The notes beneath the pieces are model-generated. The model ran no database searches and was not told the DNA's origin. It was given only the letters and a program-made list of their open reading frames with translations. From the NCBI GenBank assembly GCA_938003835.1, contig CALKXJ010000037.1:1-59228 (forward strand): 59,228 nucleotides of DNA, given 5' to 3'. Shown one piece after another: positions 33,433-43,542 of this stretch; within the stretch, counting starts at the first letter, position 1, and each line of letters opens with the position of its first letter. This stretch comes from an uncultured Bryobacteraceae bacterium (lineage in GTDB: Bacteria > Acidobacteriota > Terriglobia > Bryobacterales > Bryobacteraceae). Position numbers and translations under genes: made by a program.

Positions 33433-34542
33433 CTACAGCCGCCGGTAGGTCTTGTTGTCGATGAAGTCCCAGTCGAAATCGACGCCGGTGCCGGGTGCCG
33501 TCGGCGGATGGGCGTAGCCTTCCGGATCAATTTCGAGCGGCGTCTTTAAACCGAAGGCCATCGCCTCGGGCGGGTAGAGCAGCTCGAACAGCTCGCAGTT
33601 GGCGATGGCGCAACAGCAGTGGAGATTGACGATGTCGAGCGCATGGTAGACCGACGTGTGCACCTCGCAGCGCACGCCGAAGGCCTCGGCCAGATGCGCG
33701 GTCTTCATCACCGCCGTGACGCCCCCCTTCCAGGAGACATCCGTGCGCACCATGTCGACCACGTTCGTCGCGATGCACTCGGCGGTGGAGTAGTGGCTGC
33801 CGGCAAGCACCTCGACGCCGCAGATCGGAATGTCGAGCGCCGCCGCCAGCTTTCGCAACCCGTGGAAATCGGTGTCGAAAAGCGGCTCCTCCAGCCACTG
33901 GTAGTTCAAGCGCTCCAGTTCCCGGCCCACGCGCAGCGCCTGCTCATGGTTGTATGCGGCGACCGGGTCGGCCATCAGGCGGAAATCGGGGCCGACGGCC
34001 TCGCGGCAGGCCCGGTACGCTTTCAGATCGAATTCGACGTCGCCCGGCGGGTGGAGTTTATAGCCGTGCCAGCCTCGCTGTTTGACTTCGAGCGCCTGGC
34101 GTGCGTAATCTTCGGGCGTCGGCAAGACGTAGGAACTGGCGTAGACCGGAACGCGCTCACGGAAGGCGCCGAGCAGCCGATAGAGCGGCAGGCCTGCCAC
34201 CTTGCCCGCGATGTCCCACAGGCAGATGTCGAACGGCCCGTAAGCGTAGATCGGCGCGTGATGCCACCAGCGGTCATAGGTGCGAAATTCCTGCCAGTGA
34301 CGCTCGCGCGCCAGGGGATCCTTGCCTAAGAAGAACGGCTTGAGGGTATTCGCCGCCACCGCCCCGGCGATCTCGGCACCGCGCCCGGCAAAGCCGAACG
34401 AGTGGCCGTCAATGCCGGCGTCGGTCTTCAATGTCACCACGAGAAACTCGAAGGCGGAGGTGCCTCCGGCGCGCATGCCGTAGGCGGGACCGGTCTCAAC
34501 CTCGCTGCGGCAAAGTCGGATTTCGACGTCGGTGATCTTCAT
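33433..34542 (-). CDS. Enolase-superfamily enzyme, mandelate-racemase type
   Basis: A 369-residue protein without a signal peptide. Key residues follow the mandelate-racemase subgroup: Lys162 and His164 in GYKLHPP (Kx[K/H]), metal ligands Asp192 in MADPVAAYN, Glu218 in WLEEPL and Glu244 in GVEVLAG, and the catalytic His295 in CEVHTS. This pattern is found in sugar-acid dehydratases. The substrate is unknown. Its start overlaps the stop of the aldo/keto reductase gene by four bases, so the reductase is translated first from a common message. Confidence 0.85.
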   Translation of the reverse strand: MKITDVEIRLCRSEVETGPAYGMRAGGTSAFEFLVVTLKTDAGIDGHSFGFAGRGAEIAGAVAANTLKPFFLGKDPLARERHWQEFRTYDRWWHHAPIYAYGPFDICLWDIAGKVAGLPLYRLLGAFRERVPVYASSYVLPTPEDYARQALEVKQRGWHGYKLHPPGDVEFDLKAYRACREAVGPDFRLMADPVAAYNHEQALRVGRELERLNYQWLEEPLFDTDFHGLRKLAAALDIPICGVEVLAGSHYSTAECIATNVVDMVRTDVSWKGGVTAVMKTAHLAEAFGVRCEVHTSVYHALDIVNLHCCCAIANCELFELLYPPEAMAFGLKTPLEIDPEGYAHPPTAPGTGVDFDWDFIDNKTYRRL

Positions 34543-35507
34543 GCAGTTGCTTCCTCCGAGCGGCTCATGAATGCCGCGATCTCCTCAATCTCCTCCGGGC
34601 TGAGCCGGAACTCGAGTGCGCCGAGTATGCCGCTGGCCTGCGCGGCCGAGCGCATGCCGACGATGGCGCCGGTGACGGCCGGATGGCGAAGCGTCCAGGC
34701 GATGGCGACCTCGCCGGGCGAACGCCCATGCCGCGCGCCGATGGCGCGCAGCAGCTCAACGAGCCTGAGTGCGCGCGTCAGCATCGGCTCCTGAAAGTAC
34801 GGCGAGCGCCGCCGCCAATCCTCCGGGTGGAGCCGGGCGACGCGCTCGCGCGTCATGGCCCCGGTCAACAGCCCCGACTTCATCGGCGCGTACACGATGA
34901 CGCCGATCGAGTGCGCCTGGCAGTACGGCAGGATCTCCCGCTCGGCCTCCGGCTGGATGATCGAATAGGGAGGCTGGTTGGAAGTAATCGGCGCGATGCG
35001 CGCCGCGCGCTCCATGTGGCTCACCTGGAAGTTCGAGACGCCGATCCAGCGGACCTTCCCCTCTTCTTTGAGCCGCACCAGCGTCTCCCAGCCTTCCTCG
35101 ATCTGTTCCTCGGGTTCCGGCCAGTGAATCTGGTAGAGATCGATGGTTTCCACGCGCAGGCGGCGCAGGCTGTTCTCGCACTCCTTGCGGACGTCCTCGC
35201 GCCGGAGCGTTTTGACGATCTCGCCCCGCTCGTTCCAGTTGCGCCCGCATTTGGTGAAGACGTACGGCCGCGGCGACACACCTTCGAGCGCGCGCGCCAC
35301 CACCTCCTCAGCGTGGCCGTAGCCGTACACGGCAGCCGTGTCGATCCAGTTGACGCCCGCCTCGAGCGCCGTGCGGATCGCCGCAATCGAATCCCGGTCG
35401 TCCTGCGGCCCCCAGGAGAAGGCCCAGCCGGAGCCGCCCATGGCCCAGGCACCGATGCCGATCGGCGTCAGCTCGAGGTCGCTCGTCCCCAGTCGTCGCT
35501 TCTGCAT
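34539..35507 (-). CDS. Aldo/keto reductase
   Basis: A 322-residue NADPH-dependent reductase of the AKR superfamily. The start at 35507 gives MQKRRLGTSDLELTPIGIGAW. The catalytic tetrad is complete: Asp56, Tyr61, Lys86 and His128 (NWIDTAAVYG, VFTKCG, YQIHWPEP). NFQVSHMERA follows, and the C-terminal part has the cofactor-binding GAIVGMRS segment. It is first in a two-gene operon with the mandelate-racemase-type enzyme, consistent with oxidation or reduction of a sugar followed by dehydration. A longer upstream frame overlaps the divergent gene and is not used. Confidence 0.88.
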   Translation of the reverse strand: MQKRRLGTSDLELTPIGIGAWAMGGSGWAFSWGPQDDRDSIAAIRTALEAGVNWIDTAAVYGYGHAEEVVARALEGVSPRPYVFTKCGRNWNERGEIVKTLRREDVRKECENSLRRLRVETIDLYQIHWPEPEEQIEEGWETLVRLKEEGKVRWIGVSNFQVSHMERAARIAPITSNQPPYSIIQPEAEREILPYCQAHSIGVIVYAPMKSGLLTGAMTRERVARLHPEDWRRRSPYFQEPMLTRALRLVELLRAIGARHGRSPGEVAIAWTLRHPAVTGAIVGMRSAAQASGILGALEFRLSPEEIEEIAAFMSRSEEATA

Positions 35508-35574
35508 CAGCAAGTGTTTATCATAGTCTGCATCGCCTCCATGGCGCAGTCGCAAAGCGAAAGGAGTCTGTCCG

Positions 35575-36963
35575 ATGAAGCCTACCCAGCGAGCCGGCCT
35601 CGATCGCCGGGGTTTTCTCGCCGCCGGCGCCGCGGCCCTCGGATCCACATTCTGGAGCCCGGAGGATCTCGAAGCCGCCACGCAGAACGTCAACACGAAC
35701 TCGCGGCCCTCCCAGCTCAAAATCACCGATATGCGCGTGGCCATGATCAGCCGGGGCGGCCCGCGGGGGATCCCGGTGATCCGCCTGGACACCAATCAGG
35801 GCATCTACGGGCTGGGCGAAGTGCGAGACGGCGCCAGCAAGACCTATGCGCTCATGCTCAAGAGCCGCCTGCTCGGCGAGAATCCCTGCAACGTCGATAA
35901 GCTCTTCCGCAAGATCAAGCAGTTCGGCTTTCATGCCCGCCAGGCCGGCGGAGTCTGCGCGGTGGAGATGGCGCTGTGGGACCTGGCCGGCAAGGCCTAC
36001 AACGTCCCCGCCTACCAGCTTCTCGGCGGCAAGTTCCGCGACCGGATACGGATCTATTGCGACACGCAGGAGTCGCACGATCCGAAGGTCTACGCCGAGC
36101 GCATGAAGAAGCGCGTCGAGCAGGGTTTCACCTGGCTGAAGATGGATCTGGGCATCGACCTGATCGAAAACATTCCCGGCACGCTGACCCGGCCGCTCGG
36201 CCAGACCCTCAAGGACGTCACCCAGACCCAGCACATGTTCACGGGCATCGAGATCACCGACAAGGGCATCGCCTTAATGGCCGACTACGTCGCGCAAATC
36301 CGCGAGATCATCGGCATGGAGGTGCCGCTGGCGGCCGATCATTTCGGCCATATCGGCGTCAACTCCTGCATCCGGCTCGGCCGGGCGCTCGAGAAATACA
36401 ACATGGCCTGGCTCGAGGACATGATCCCGTGGCAGTACACGGAGCTGCTCAAGAAGATCACCGACTCGATCGACGTGCCGACGCTCACCGGCGAGGACAT
36501 CTATCTCAAAGAGCCCTTCCGCGTGCTCTGCGAAAACCACGCCGTCGATATCATCCACCCGGATCTGGCCAGCTCGGGCGGCCTGCTCGAGACCAAAAAG
36601 ATCGGCGACATGGCGCAGGAGTACGGCGTCCCCATGGCGATGCACTTTGCCGGCACGCCCGTATCCTTTTTCGCCAACATTCACTGCGCCGCGGCCACGG
36701 AGAATTTCCTGTGCCTGGAGCACCACTCCGTGGACGTGCCCTGGTGGGACGACTTGGTCGACGGCGTCGAGAAGCCGATCGTCCAGAAAGGATTCGTCAA
36801 AGTGCCTGAAGGACCGGGCCTGGGCATACGCCTCAACGACGAAGCCTGCAAGAAGCACCTGACCGAAGGCGGCTACTTCGAGCCGACGCCGGAGTGGGAC
36901 AACGAGCGTTCCTGGGACCGCCTGTGGAGCTTCGCGCCGGTTTCGAAACCCGCGCGGGGCTGA
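35575..36963 (+). CDS. Enolase-superfamily enzyme with Tat signal
   Basis: A 462-residue protein. Residues 11-27 (DRRGFLAAGAAALG) form a Tat signal. The capping domain has GIPVIRLDTNQGIYGLGEVRDG. The barrel shows Lys in TWLKMDLG, Asp in LAADHFGHIG, Glu in WLEDMIPW, Glu in LTGEDIYL and His in MAMHFAGTP. The DHxGH and His pattern resembles the mannonate/gluconate dehydratase subgroup, but I cannot name a substrate. AAAGGAG lies upstream of ATG 35575. Six bases separate it from the amidase gene. Confidence 0.82.
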   Translation: MKPTQRAGLDRRGFLAAGAAALGSTFWSPEDLEAATQNVNTNSRPSQLKITDMRVAMISRGGPRGIPVIRLDTNQGIYGLGEVRDGASKTYALMLKSRLLGENPCNVDKLFRKIKQFGFHARQAGGVCAVEMALWDLAGKAYNVPAYQLLGGKFRDRIRIYCDTQESHDPKVYAERMKKRVEQGFTWLKMDLGIDLIENIPGTLTRPLGQTLKDVTQTQHMFTGIEITDKGIALMADYVAQIREIIGMEVPLAADHFGHIGVNSCIRLGRALEKYNMAWLEDMIPWQYTELLKKITDSIDVPTLTGEDIYLKEPFRVLCENHAVDIIHPDLASSGGLLETKKIGDMAQEYGVPMAMHFAGTPVSFFANIHCAAATENFLCLEHHSVDVPWWDDLVDGVEKPIVQKGFVKVPEGPGLGIRLNDEACKKHLTEGGYFEPTPEWDNERSWDRLWSFAPVSKPARG

Positions 36964-36969
36964 GACGCG

Positions 36970-38376
36970 ATGAATCGCCGCGCGTTTCTGGCTTCGATGC
37001 CGGTGGCGGCATGGGCGGCCGCTGCTCCGGGTGAACTCCACTGGCTCACGCTGCGGGAGGCGGCCGAAGGGATTCGCCGCCGGCGCCTCTCATGCGTGGA
37101 GCTGGTGCGCGCCTCGCTGGATCGCATCGAGCGGCTCGAGCGGCGGCTCAACGCCTTCATTACGGTCACCGGAGAGGAGGCGCTCGCCCGCGCTCGCGAG
37201 CTTGACCGAGAGCTCGGCCGCGGCCGCCGGCGGGGTCCGCTCCACGGCATCCCCATCGCTCTCAAAGACCTCTTCGATACGGCGGGCGTGCGCACCACGG
37301 CGGCCAGCGCCCACTTCGCCGACCGCGTTCCGGAGCGGGATGCCGCCGTCGTCGCGCGCCTCAAGGAGGCCGGCGCGGTGATTGTCGGCAAGCTCAACAT
37401 GGACGAGTTTGCCTACAGCTTCACCTCGGAGACCAGCCGCTGGGGGCCAATGGAGAACCCCTGGAAGTCCGGCTACTCACCCGGCGGCAGCTCCGGTGGC
37501 TCCGCCGCCGCGGTCGCAGCCGGGCTGTGCTACGGCGCGCTCGGATCCGATACCGGAGGCTCCATCCGCCTGCCCGCGGCGCTATGCGGCATCGCCGGCT
37601 TCAAACCCACCTACGGCGCACTCCCGGGCGAGGGCATCGTGCCGCTGGCCTGGTCGCTCGACCACCCGGGCCCGATGTGCCGCGCGGCGGGCGACCTGCG
37701 CCTGATGCTCGAGGCCATGGGCCTGAAGCTCGGCCCGGCGGCCCGGCCGATGAAGAGCCTCCGCATCGGGATTCCGCGCGCCGTTTACTTCGAGGGACTG
37801 GAGAGCGAGACGGCCGCCGCCATCGAGGAGGCGATCCGCGCGCTCGACAGGCTGACGGCGGGCACGCGCGAGGTCCGGTTGCCGCCGCTGGCGATCTCGC
37901 CCGAGCTCGACAGCCTGCCGGCCCTCTACGGCACGATCATCACGGCTGAGGCCTACACCTTCCACGAGGAGATGCTCGCTCGCCACCCGGAGCGATACCA
38001 TCCGGCTACGCGCGAGACCATCAAACTCGGCGCCGCGGTGAGCACAACCGCTTACATCCGCGCCCGGCGCGAGATGGAAGCGCTGCGGCGCAACGCGGCT
38101 ACGCTGTTTGCCGAGGTCGATCTGCTGGCGCTGCCGTCAGCTCCCGGGCCTGCCTTCCCGCTCGGCTCGCGGCCGGGTCTCGTGTACCTGCGGAACCTCG
38201 CCCCCTGGAACCTTTACGGCCTGCCGGCCGTCTCGGTCCCTTGCGGTTTCACGCGGGACGGGCTGCCCTTCGGTTTGCAGCTTGTCGGCCCCGCCGGCGG
38301 CGACGCGACGGTGCTCGAGGCAGCCGAGGCTTACCAGAGGGCTACCTCCTGGCACGCGCGCCATCCGGAGCTTTAG
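36970..38376 (+). CDS. Amidase-signature hydrolase, exported
   Basis: A 468-residue amidase-signature enzyme with an NRRAFLASM twin-arginine-type signal. The Ser-cisSer-Lys triad is complete: Lys99 (PIALKDLF), cis-Ser174 (PGGSSGGS) and nucleophile Ser198 (SDTGGSIR), with the same spacing as in GatA. The export signal and the lack of gatB/gatC neighbours argue against a role in tRNA amidation. A periplasmic amidase for an unknown amide is more likely. It converges on the glycosidase-like gene, with two bases between stops. Confidence 0.88.
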   Translation: MNRRAFLASMPVAAWAAAAPGELHWLTLREAAEGIRRRRLSCVELVRASLDRIERLERRLNAFITVTGEEALARARELDRELGRGRRRGPLHGIPIALKDLFDTAGVRTTAASAHFADRVPERDAAVVARLKEAGAVIVGKLNMDEFAYSFTSETSRWGPMENPWKSGYSPGGSSGGSAAAVAAGLCYGALGSDTGGSIRLPAALCGIAGFKPTYGALPGEGIVPLAWSLDHPGPMCRAAGDLRLMLEAMGLKLGPAARPMKSLRIGIPRAVYFEGLESETAAAIEEAIRALDRLTAGTREVRLPPLAISPELDSLPALYGTIITAEAYTFHEEMLARHPERYHPATRETIKLGAAVSTTAYIRARREMEALRRNAATLFAEVDLLALPSAPGPAFPLGSRPGLVYLRNLAPWNLYGLPAVSVPCGFTRDGLPFGLQLVGPAGGDATVLEAAEAYQRATSWHARHPEL

Positions 38377-38378
38377 GC

Positions 38379-39446
38379 TCACCGCCCCTGATACAGCGCG
38401 CGAAGGGCCTTCATCTTCTCCGCATCTTCGGCCACCGAGCGGAGCGTGAACATCATCAGGCCGCTCGCCGCGCCTGAAGCGCCGCCGCGCATCACCTCGG
38501 CGAACTCGGCGGCGCTCACCGCGCGGGGTTCACCGTGCGCTTGAACGATCGGCCAGAGGTGAGGCCTCCGGCCCCGCTCGATGCCGAGCCGCCGCGAGAA
38601 CCATTCGATGTAGTCGCGCACCCAGGCGGCCGGCCGCCCCATGCGCGCGTGGTAGACCATCGGCGAAAAGACGTCCATGAGCGGAGCGAGAAGATCGAAG
38701 TCCAGGCCCAGGATGCGGCGCCGGGCGCCCGAGAACTCCTCGTCGGTCCAGGGCGCGTGGTAGATGCCGAGCAGGATTTTCGGGCGCCTCCGCTCGATGA
38801 TGCGGCGCATCTCGGCGGCCCAGTCGGCGATGACCCGGCAGCGCCAGTCCCGCCAAGCCTTCTCGTGGTTGGCGAGGATCCAGCGCGCCCTCTCGCTGGT
38901 GGCGCCCTCGGGCAGGCGAATGCCGGTGGCCGCTTCGAACGCCGCCAGGCACGTCGGCGAAAAACAGGTCTCGGGCAGCACCGGCTCAGGTTCCTCGAAT
39001 TGCGCGTGCCAGTGGACGTAGTCCATCCAGACGCCGTCGATTTCGAAGCGCTCGAGCAACTGTTCGAGTTCCCGCATGCGAAAGGCGCGGAATTTGGGCT
39101 CGGTCGGGCATACGCCCATGAACCAGGTGGCCGGGGGCTCGCGCTCACCCCTCTCGTTGATGGGCCAGGCCTCCGGGTGGCGCTCCACGTAGCCCTTGCC
39201 ATTCAAGGTCGGGAACTCGGCGTAGACCTTGGCGCCTTCGGCGCGGGCGCGCGCAATGAGCTCGGCGCTCAGGCTCCCGCTGTGAACGAAGACCGCATTG
39301 ATGCCGTATTCATCCAGGCGCGCCCCGGCCTCCCAGAACGGCTTGGGGCTCGCGTAGCCGCCGCGCACGGCGATTTCCGCGGGGAGCTGACTCGCCGCGG
39401 CGACAGCCGCATCCAGGAAAATCCACAGCCCCACAACCGCTAGCAT
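38379..39446 (-). CDS. Secreted TIM-barrel glycosidase-like protein
   Basis: A 355-residue protein with a signal peptide (MLAVVGLWIFLDAAVAAAS). It resembles the 'hypothetical glycosyl hydrolase' group around COG1649 and PF14871: EYGINAVFVHSGS, VWMDYVHWHAQF (candidate catalytic Asp), LLGIYHAPWTDEEF and LMDVFSPMVYHARMG. An active site is not certain. It lies back to back with the alpha-L-fucosidase gene, suggesting a related polysaccharide. Confidence 0.65.
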   Translation of the reverse strand: MLAVVGLWIFLDAAVAAASQLPAEIAVRGGYASPKPFWEAGARLDEYGINAVFVHSGSLSAELIARARAEGAKVYAEFPTLNGKGYVERHPEAWPINERGEREPPATWFMGVCPTEPKFRAFRMRELEQLLERFEIDGVWMDYVHWHAQFEEPEPVLPETCFSPTCLAAFEAATGIRLPEGATSERARWILANHEKAWRDWRCRVIADWAAEMRRIIERRRPKILLGIYHAPWTDEEFSGARRRILGLDFDLLAPLMDVFSPMVYHARMGRPAAWVRDYIEWFSRRLGIERGRRPHLWPIVQAHGEPRAVSAAEFAEVMRGGASGAASGLMMFTLRSVAEDAEKMKALRALYQGR

Positions 39447-39491
39447 CTTTCACGACCTCCTGCCGCCATGCTACCCTGTCGCCCGCCTTCG

Positions 39492-39520
39492 TTGTGCCGC
39501 ACGCCGGCTCAGGATAAAAT
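39492..39520 (+). promoter_or_regulatory. Promoter of the fucosidase gene
   Basis: TTGTGC (39492-39497), a 17-base spacer and TAAAAT (39515-39520) form a plausible sigma70 promoter 18 bases before ATG 39539. Confidence 0.55.
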
Positions 39521-39538
39521 GGCCGGGCGGATCTCGAT

Positions 39539-41296
39539 ATGCCTACCCGATGCCTGATCTGTGTCTCGATTCTGGCGGCCGTCGTTGCCGGATCGTGCAG
39601 CCGGCCGGCGCCGCCCCCGCCCGTCGACGAAGCCACCCTCACCGCCCAGGCGTTGCGCCGCTTCGATGAGAACAAGTTCGGCATGTTCATCCACTGGGGC
39701 CTCTACGCCATCCCGGCCGGCGAGTGGAAGGGCCAGTATGTGCGCGGGATCGGCGAATGGATCATGTTCCACGCCAAGATCCCCGTCAAGGAATACGAAC
39801 AGTTGGCGGCGCAGTTTAATCCGGTGAAGTTCAACGCCGAGGAGTGGACGCAGCTCGCCCAGGACGCCGGAATGCGTTACCTGGTGATCACGGCCAAGCA
39901 TCATGACGGTTTCGCGATGTACCACTCGAAGGCCTCGCCCTACAACATCGTGGACGCGACCCCCTACGGCAAAGACCCCATGGTGGAGCTCGCGGCCGCC
40001 TGTGCCAGGCGCGGAATCGGTTTCGGCTTCTACTATTCGCAGGACCAGGACTGGCATGAACCGCACGGGCGCGGCAACACCTGGGACTTCCCGGCTGAGC
40101 GCAACCCGCAGATCTATTTCCAGGGCAAAGTTCTTCCCCAGGTCCAGGAGCTGCTCACCGGCTACGGTCCGCTGGCGCTCATCTGGTTCGACACGCCGGG
40201 AATGCTGAGCGAACAGCAGGTCACCGAGCTCCGCCGCCTGGTCAAACGCCACCAGCCCTCCTGCCTGCTCAATAGCCGCATTGGCCACGGCAAAGGCGAC
40301 TACCTTCAGACCAGCGACAACGCGATCCCCATTCAGGTCCACACCAAGGTGAAGTGGGAGGTGCCGGCCACGCTGAACGACACCTGGGGCTATAAGAAAA
40401 ACGACCAGAACTGGAAGGATCCGGCCGACTTGATCGCCAAGCTCACCGACATCGCCGCCAAGGGCGGCAATTATCTGCTCAACGTGGGGCCCGATGCCGA
40501 AGGCGTCATTCCGGAACCGAGCCAGAAGATTCTCCGCACGGTGGGCCGCTGGCTCGCTGCCAACGGCGAGGCCATCTTCGGCACCACGGCCAGCCCGTTC
40601 TATGTCGACGGCATCAGTTGGCGCGTCACCGCCAAGCCGAGCCGGCTCTATCTGCACCTGCTAGAGTGGCCGGGAACAAAGTTCCGCCTCGCCGGCCTGG
40701 AAACGGAGGTGAAACAGGCCCATTTCCTCGCCAACGGCCTGGCGGTCCCCTTCAAGCAAAGCGGCACGGCCGTCGACTTCGAGCTCCCGCCCAAACCGGT
40801 CGACCCCTACAACACTGTAGTCGTGCTCACGCTGGCGGATCCGGTGGCACGCGTCGCCGCCGGCTATCGCGCCGAGGATATCCCCGACCGCGTCGAGCTG
40901 TGGGCCTGGACGGCGCGGCTCGTCGGCGAGGAGATTCGCTACGACCGCGCCAGGCGGAGCGCTACCCGCTTTGTCAAGGTCGACTCACCGGGCAACGAGC
41001 TGCGCTGGTATCCCTACGGCGCTCTCGGCGGCGAGTATCAGGTCGAGCTCACCTACGCCTGCGAGAACCATCGGGCCGGCAGCCGCTTTCGCATCGGCGT
41101 CCATCCAAGCAACACCGAGATGACGCAATCGCTTACCGGCCAGATCGAGGCCACCGGCGGCCGGTTCCTCACGCGGCGCGTGCCCGGGGCGATCACCCTC
41201 GGTCCTGATGATCTGTTCATCAGCTTTTCGCTGCCCGAGGAGGATCGCTCGGCGGATGTGCGCCTTCAGAGGCTGACGCTGATTCGGCGGAAGTAG
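39539..41296 (+). CDS. Alpha-L-fucosidase (GH29), lipoprotein
   Basis: A 585-residue GH29 enzyme that removes alpha-linked L-fucose. The signal peptide ends in VVAGSC, a lipobox-like site (Cys20), so it is probably anchored outside the inner membrane. Family blocks: FGMFIHWGLYAIPAGEW, YLVITAKHHDGFAMY, GFYYSQDQDWHEP and the nucleophile Asp in LIWFDTPG. NYLLNVGPDAEG closes the barrel. The last 150 residues add a beta domain. Three kilobases on either side hold a glycosidase-like gene and the arg operon, so it is a single-gene transcription unit. Confidence 0.92.
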   Translation: MPTRCLICVSILAAVVAGSCSRPAPPPPVDEATLTAQALRRFDENKFGMFIHWGLYAIPAGEWKGQYVRGIGEWIMFHAKIPVKEYEQLAAQFNPVKFNAEEWTQLAQDAGMRYLVITAKHHDGFAMYHSKASPYNIVDATPYGKDPMVELAAACARRGIGFGFYYSQDQDWHEPHGRGNTWDFPAERNPQIYFQGKVLPQVQELLTGYGPLALIWFDTPGMLSEQQVTELRRLVKRHQPSCLLNSRIGHGKGDYLQTSDNAIPIQVHTKVKWEVPATLNDTWGYKKNDQNWKDPADLIAKLTDIAAKGGNYLLNVGPDAEGVIPEPSQKILRTVGRWLAANGEAIFGTTASPFYVDGISWRVTAKPSRLYLHLLEWPGTKFRLAGLETEVKQAHFLANGLAVPFKQSGTAVDFELPPKPVDPYNTVVVLTLADPVARVAAGYRAEDIPDRVELWAWTARLVGEEIRYDRARRSATRFVKVDSPGNELRWYPYGALGGEYQVELTYACENHRAGSRFRIGVHPSNTEMTQSLTGQIEATGGRFLTRRVPGAITLGPDDLFISFSLPEEDRSADVRLQRLTLIRRK

Positions 41297-41311
41297 GGCG
41301 TTGTGCCGAGC

Positions 41312-41340
41312 TTGACAAGCGTCGGGTGGATGTGTAATTA
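41312..41340 (+). promoter_or_regulatory. Promoter of the argFGHR operon
   Basis: A consensus TTGACA lies at 41312-41317. The -10 box is ambiguous: TGTAAT at 41333-41338 (15-base spacer) or TAATTA at 41335-41340 (17-base spacer). Either puts the start point at about 41345-41348, almost on the argF start codon. The -10 region lies inside the first ARG-box-like palindrome. Confidence 0.55.
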
Positions 41341-41364
41341 TTCAGATTGGTGAATAAAAATACG
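41331..41364. promoter_or_regulatory. Two tandem ARG-box-like operators
   Basis: TGTGTAATTATTCA (41331-41344) matches 12 of 14 positions of the ArgR/AhrC box core TGAATAATTATTCA as I recall it. TGAATAAAAATACG (41351-41364) matches 10 of 14. Their centres are 20 bp apart, close to the two helical turns between paired ARG boxes in other bacteria. The inner half-sites also form a perfect inverted repeat (TTATTCA at 41338, TGAATAA at 41351). They cover the promoter and the argF start. The AT-rich patch stands out in GC-rich DNA, and argR is the last gene of the operon. Confidence 0.7.
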
Positions 41365-42300
41365 TCTATCGGCGCCGGTCCTCTGCCCAAGATCAGCACC
41401 GGCGATTTCACGCACGATCTTGATCTTGCCCAGGAGGAGCTCCACGAGCTGCTCGCCCTCACGCGCGCCCTCAAGCGCCACCCGGCCGCCTACCGCCAGG
41501 CGCTCGCCGGCAAGTACCTGAGCATCCTCTTCGAGAAGCCCTCGCTGCGCACGCGGCTCACCTTCGAGCTCGCCATCAAGCAGCTCGGCGGCGACTCGGT
41601 GAGCCAGAACGGCCCCATCGGCGGGCGCGAGCCGCTCAAGGACGTCGCGCGGAATCTGGAGCGCTGGACGCACGGCATCGTCGCCCGGACCTACTCGCAG
41701 CAGACGATCGACGAGCTGGCGCACTGGGCCTCGATCCCCGTGGTGAATGCCCTGAGCGACCTCTATCATCCCTGCCAGGCGCTCGCCGATGTCTTTACCT
41801 TGCTCGAGCACTTCGGCGAGCTGCGCGGCCTGAAGCTGGCCTTTGTGGGCGACGGCAACAACGTGGCGCATTCGCTGATGCTCAATGCACCGCGCCTGGG
41901 CATGGATTTCGCCATCGCCACGCCGCCCGGCTACGAGCCCAACCCGAACGTGGTCGCCACGGCCGAAGCTTTGGCCGCGGTAGCCGGCACGAAACTGTCG
42001 TTCACGCACGATCCGGCCGAGGCCGTCGAAGGCGCCCAGGCCGTCTACACGGACGTCTGGGCGAGCATGGGCAAGGAGAACGAGGCCGACGAGCGCCGCC
42101 GCGCCTTCGCGCCCTACCAGGTGACTCCGGAGTTGATGGAGCTGGCGCCGCCCGAGGCCGTCTTCATGCACTGTCTGCCCGCCAAGCGAGGCGAAGAGAC
42201 CGTCGATGAAGTGATCGAAAGCCCGCGCTCGGTGGTCTTCGATCAGGCCGAGAACCGCCTGCACACACAGAAGGCTCTGCTGGTGATGCTGCTCGGCTGA
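41350..42300 (+). CDS. argF: Ornithine carbamoyltransferase
   Basis: A 316-residue transcarbamylase that makes citrulline from ornithine and carbamoyl phosphate. Motifs: carbamoyl-phosphate site KPSLRTRL, HPCQALAD, and HCLPAKRGEE near the C-terminus, which favours ornithine over acetylornithine as substrate. The start is GTG 41350 (TTG 41347 is the alternative). Neither has a ribosome binding site, and the promoter places the transcript's first base within a few nucleotides, so argF may be leaderless. First gene of argF-argG-argH-argR. Confidence 0.92.
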   Translation: MNKNTSIGAGPLPKISTGDFTHDLDLAQEELHELLALTRALKRHPAAYRQALAGKYLSILFEKPSLRTRLTFELAIKQLGGDSVSQNGPIGGREPLKDVARNLERWTHGIVARTYSQQTIDELAHWASIPVVNALSDLYHPCQALADVFTLLEHFGELRGLKLAFVGDGNNVAHSLMLNAPRLGMDFAIATPPGYEPNPNVVATAEALAAVAGTKLSFTHDPAEAVEGAQAVYTDVWASMGKENEADERRRAFAPYQVTPELMELAPPEAVFMHCLPAKRGEETVDEVIESPRSVVFDQAENRLHTQKALLVMLLG

Positions 42301-42312
42301 ACGGCGCCGGGC

Positions 42313-42318
42313 TAGAAT
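42313..42318 (+). promoter_or_regulatory. TAGAAT -10 box in front of argG
   Basis: TAGAAT at 42313-42318 sits in the 27-base gap between argF and argG, nine bases before the argG ATG, with no -35 match and no ribosome binding site. It may give a second, leaderless argGHR transcript. Confidence 0.4.
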
Positions 42319-42327
42319 CGTACTCTT

Positions 42328-43538
<1,211 letters not shown>

Positions 43539-43542
<4 letters not shown>

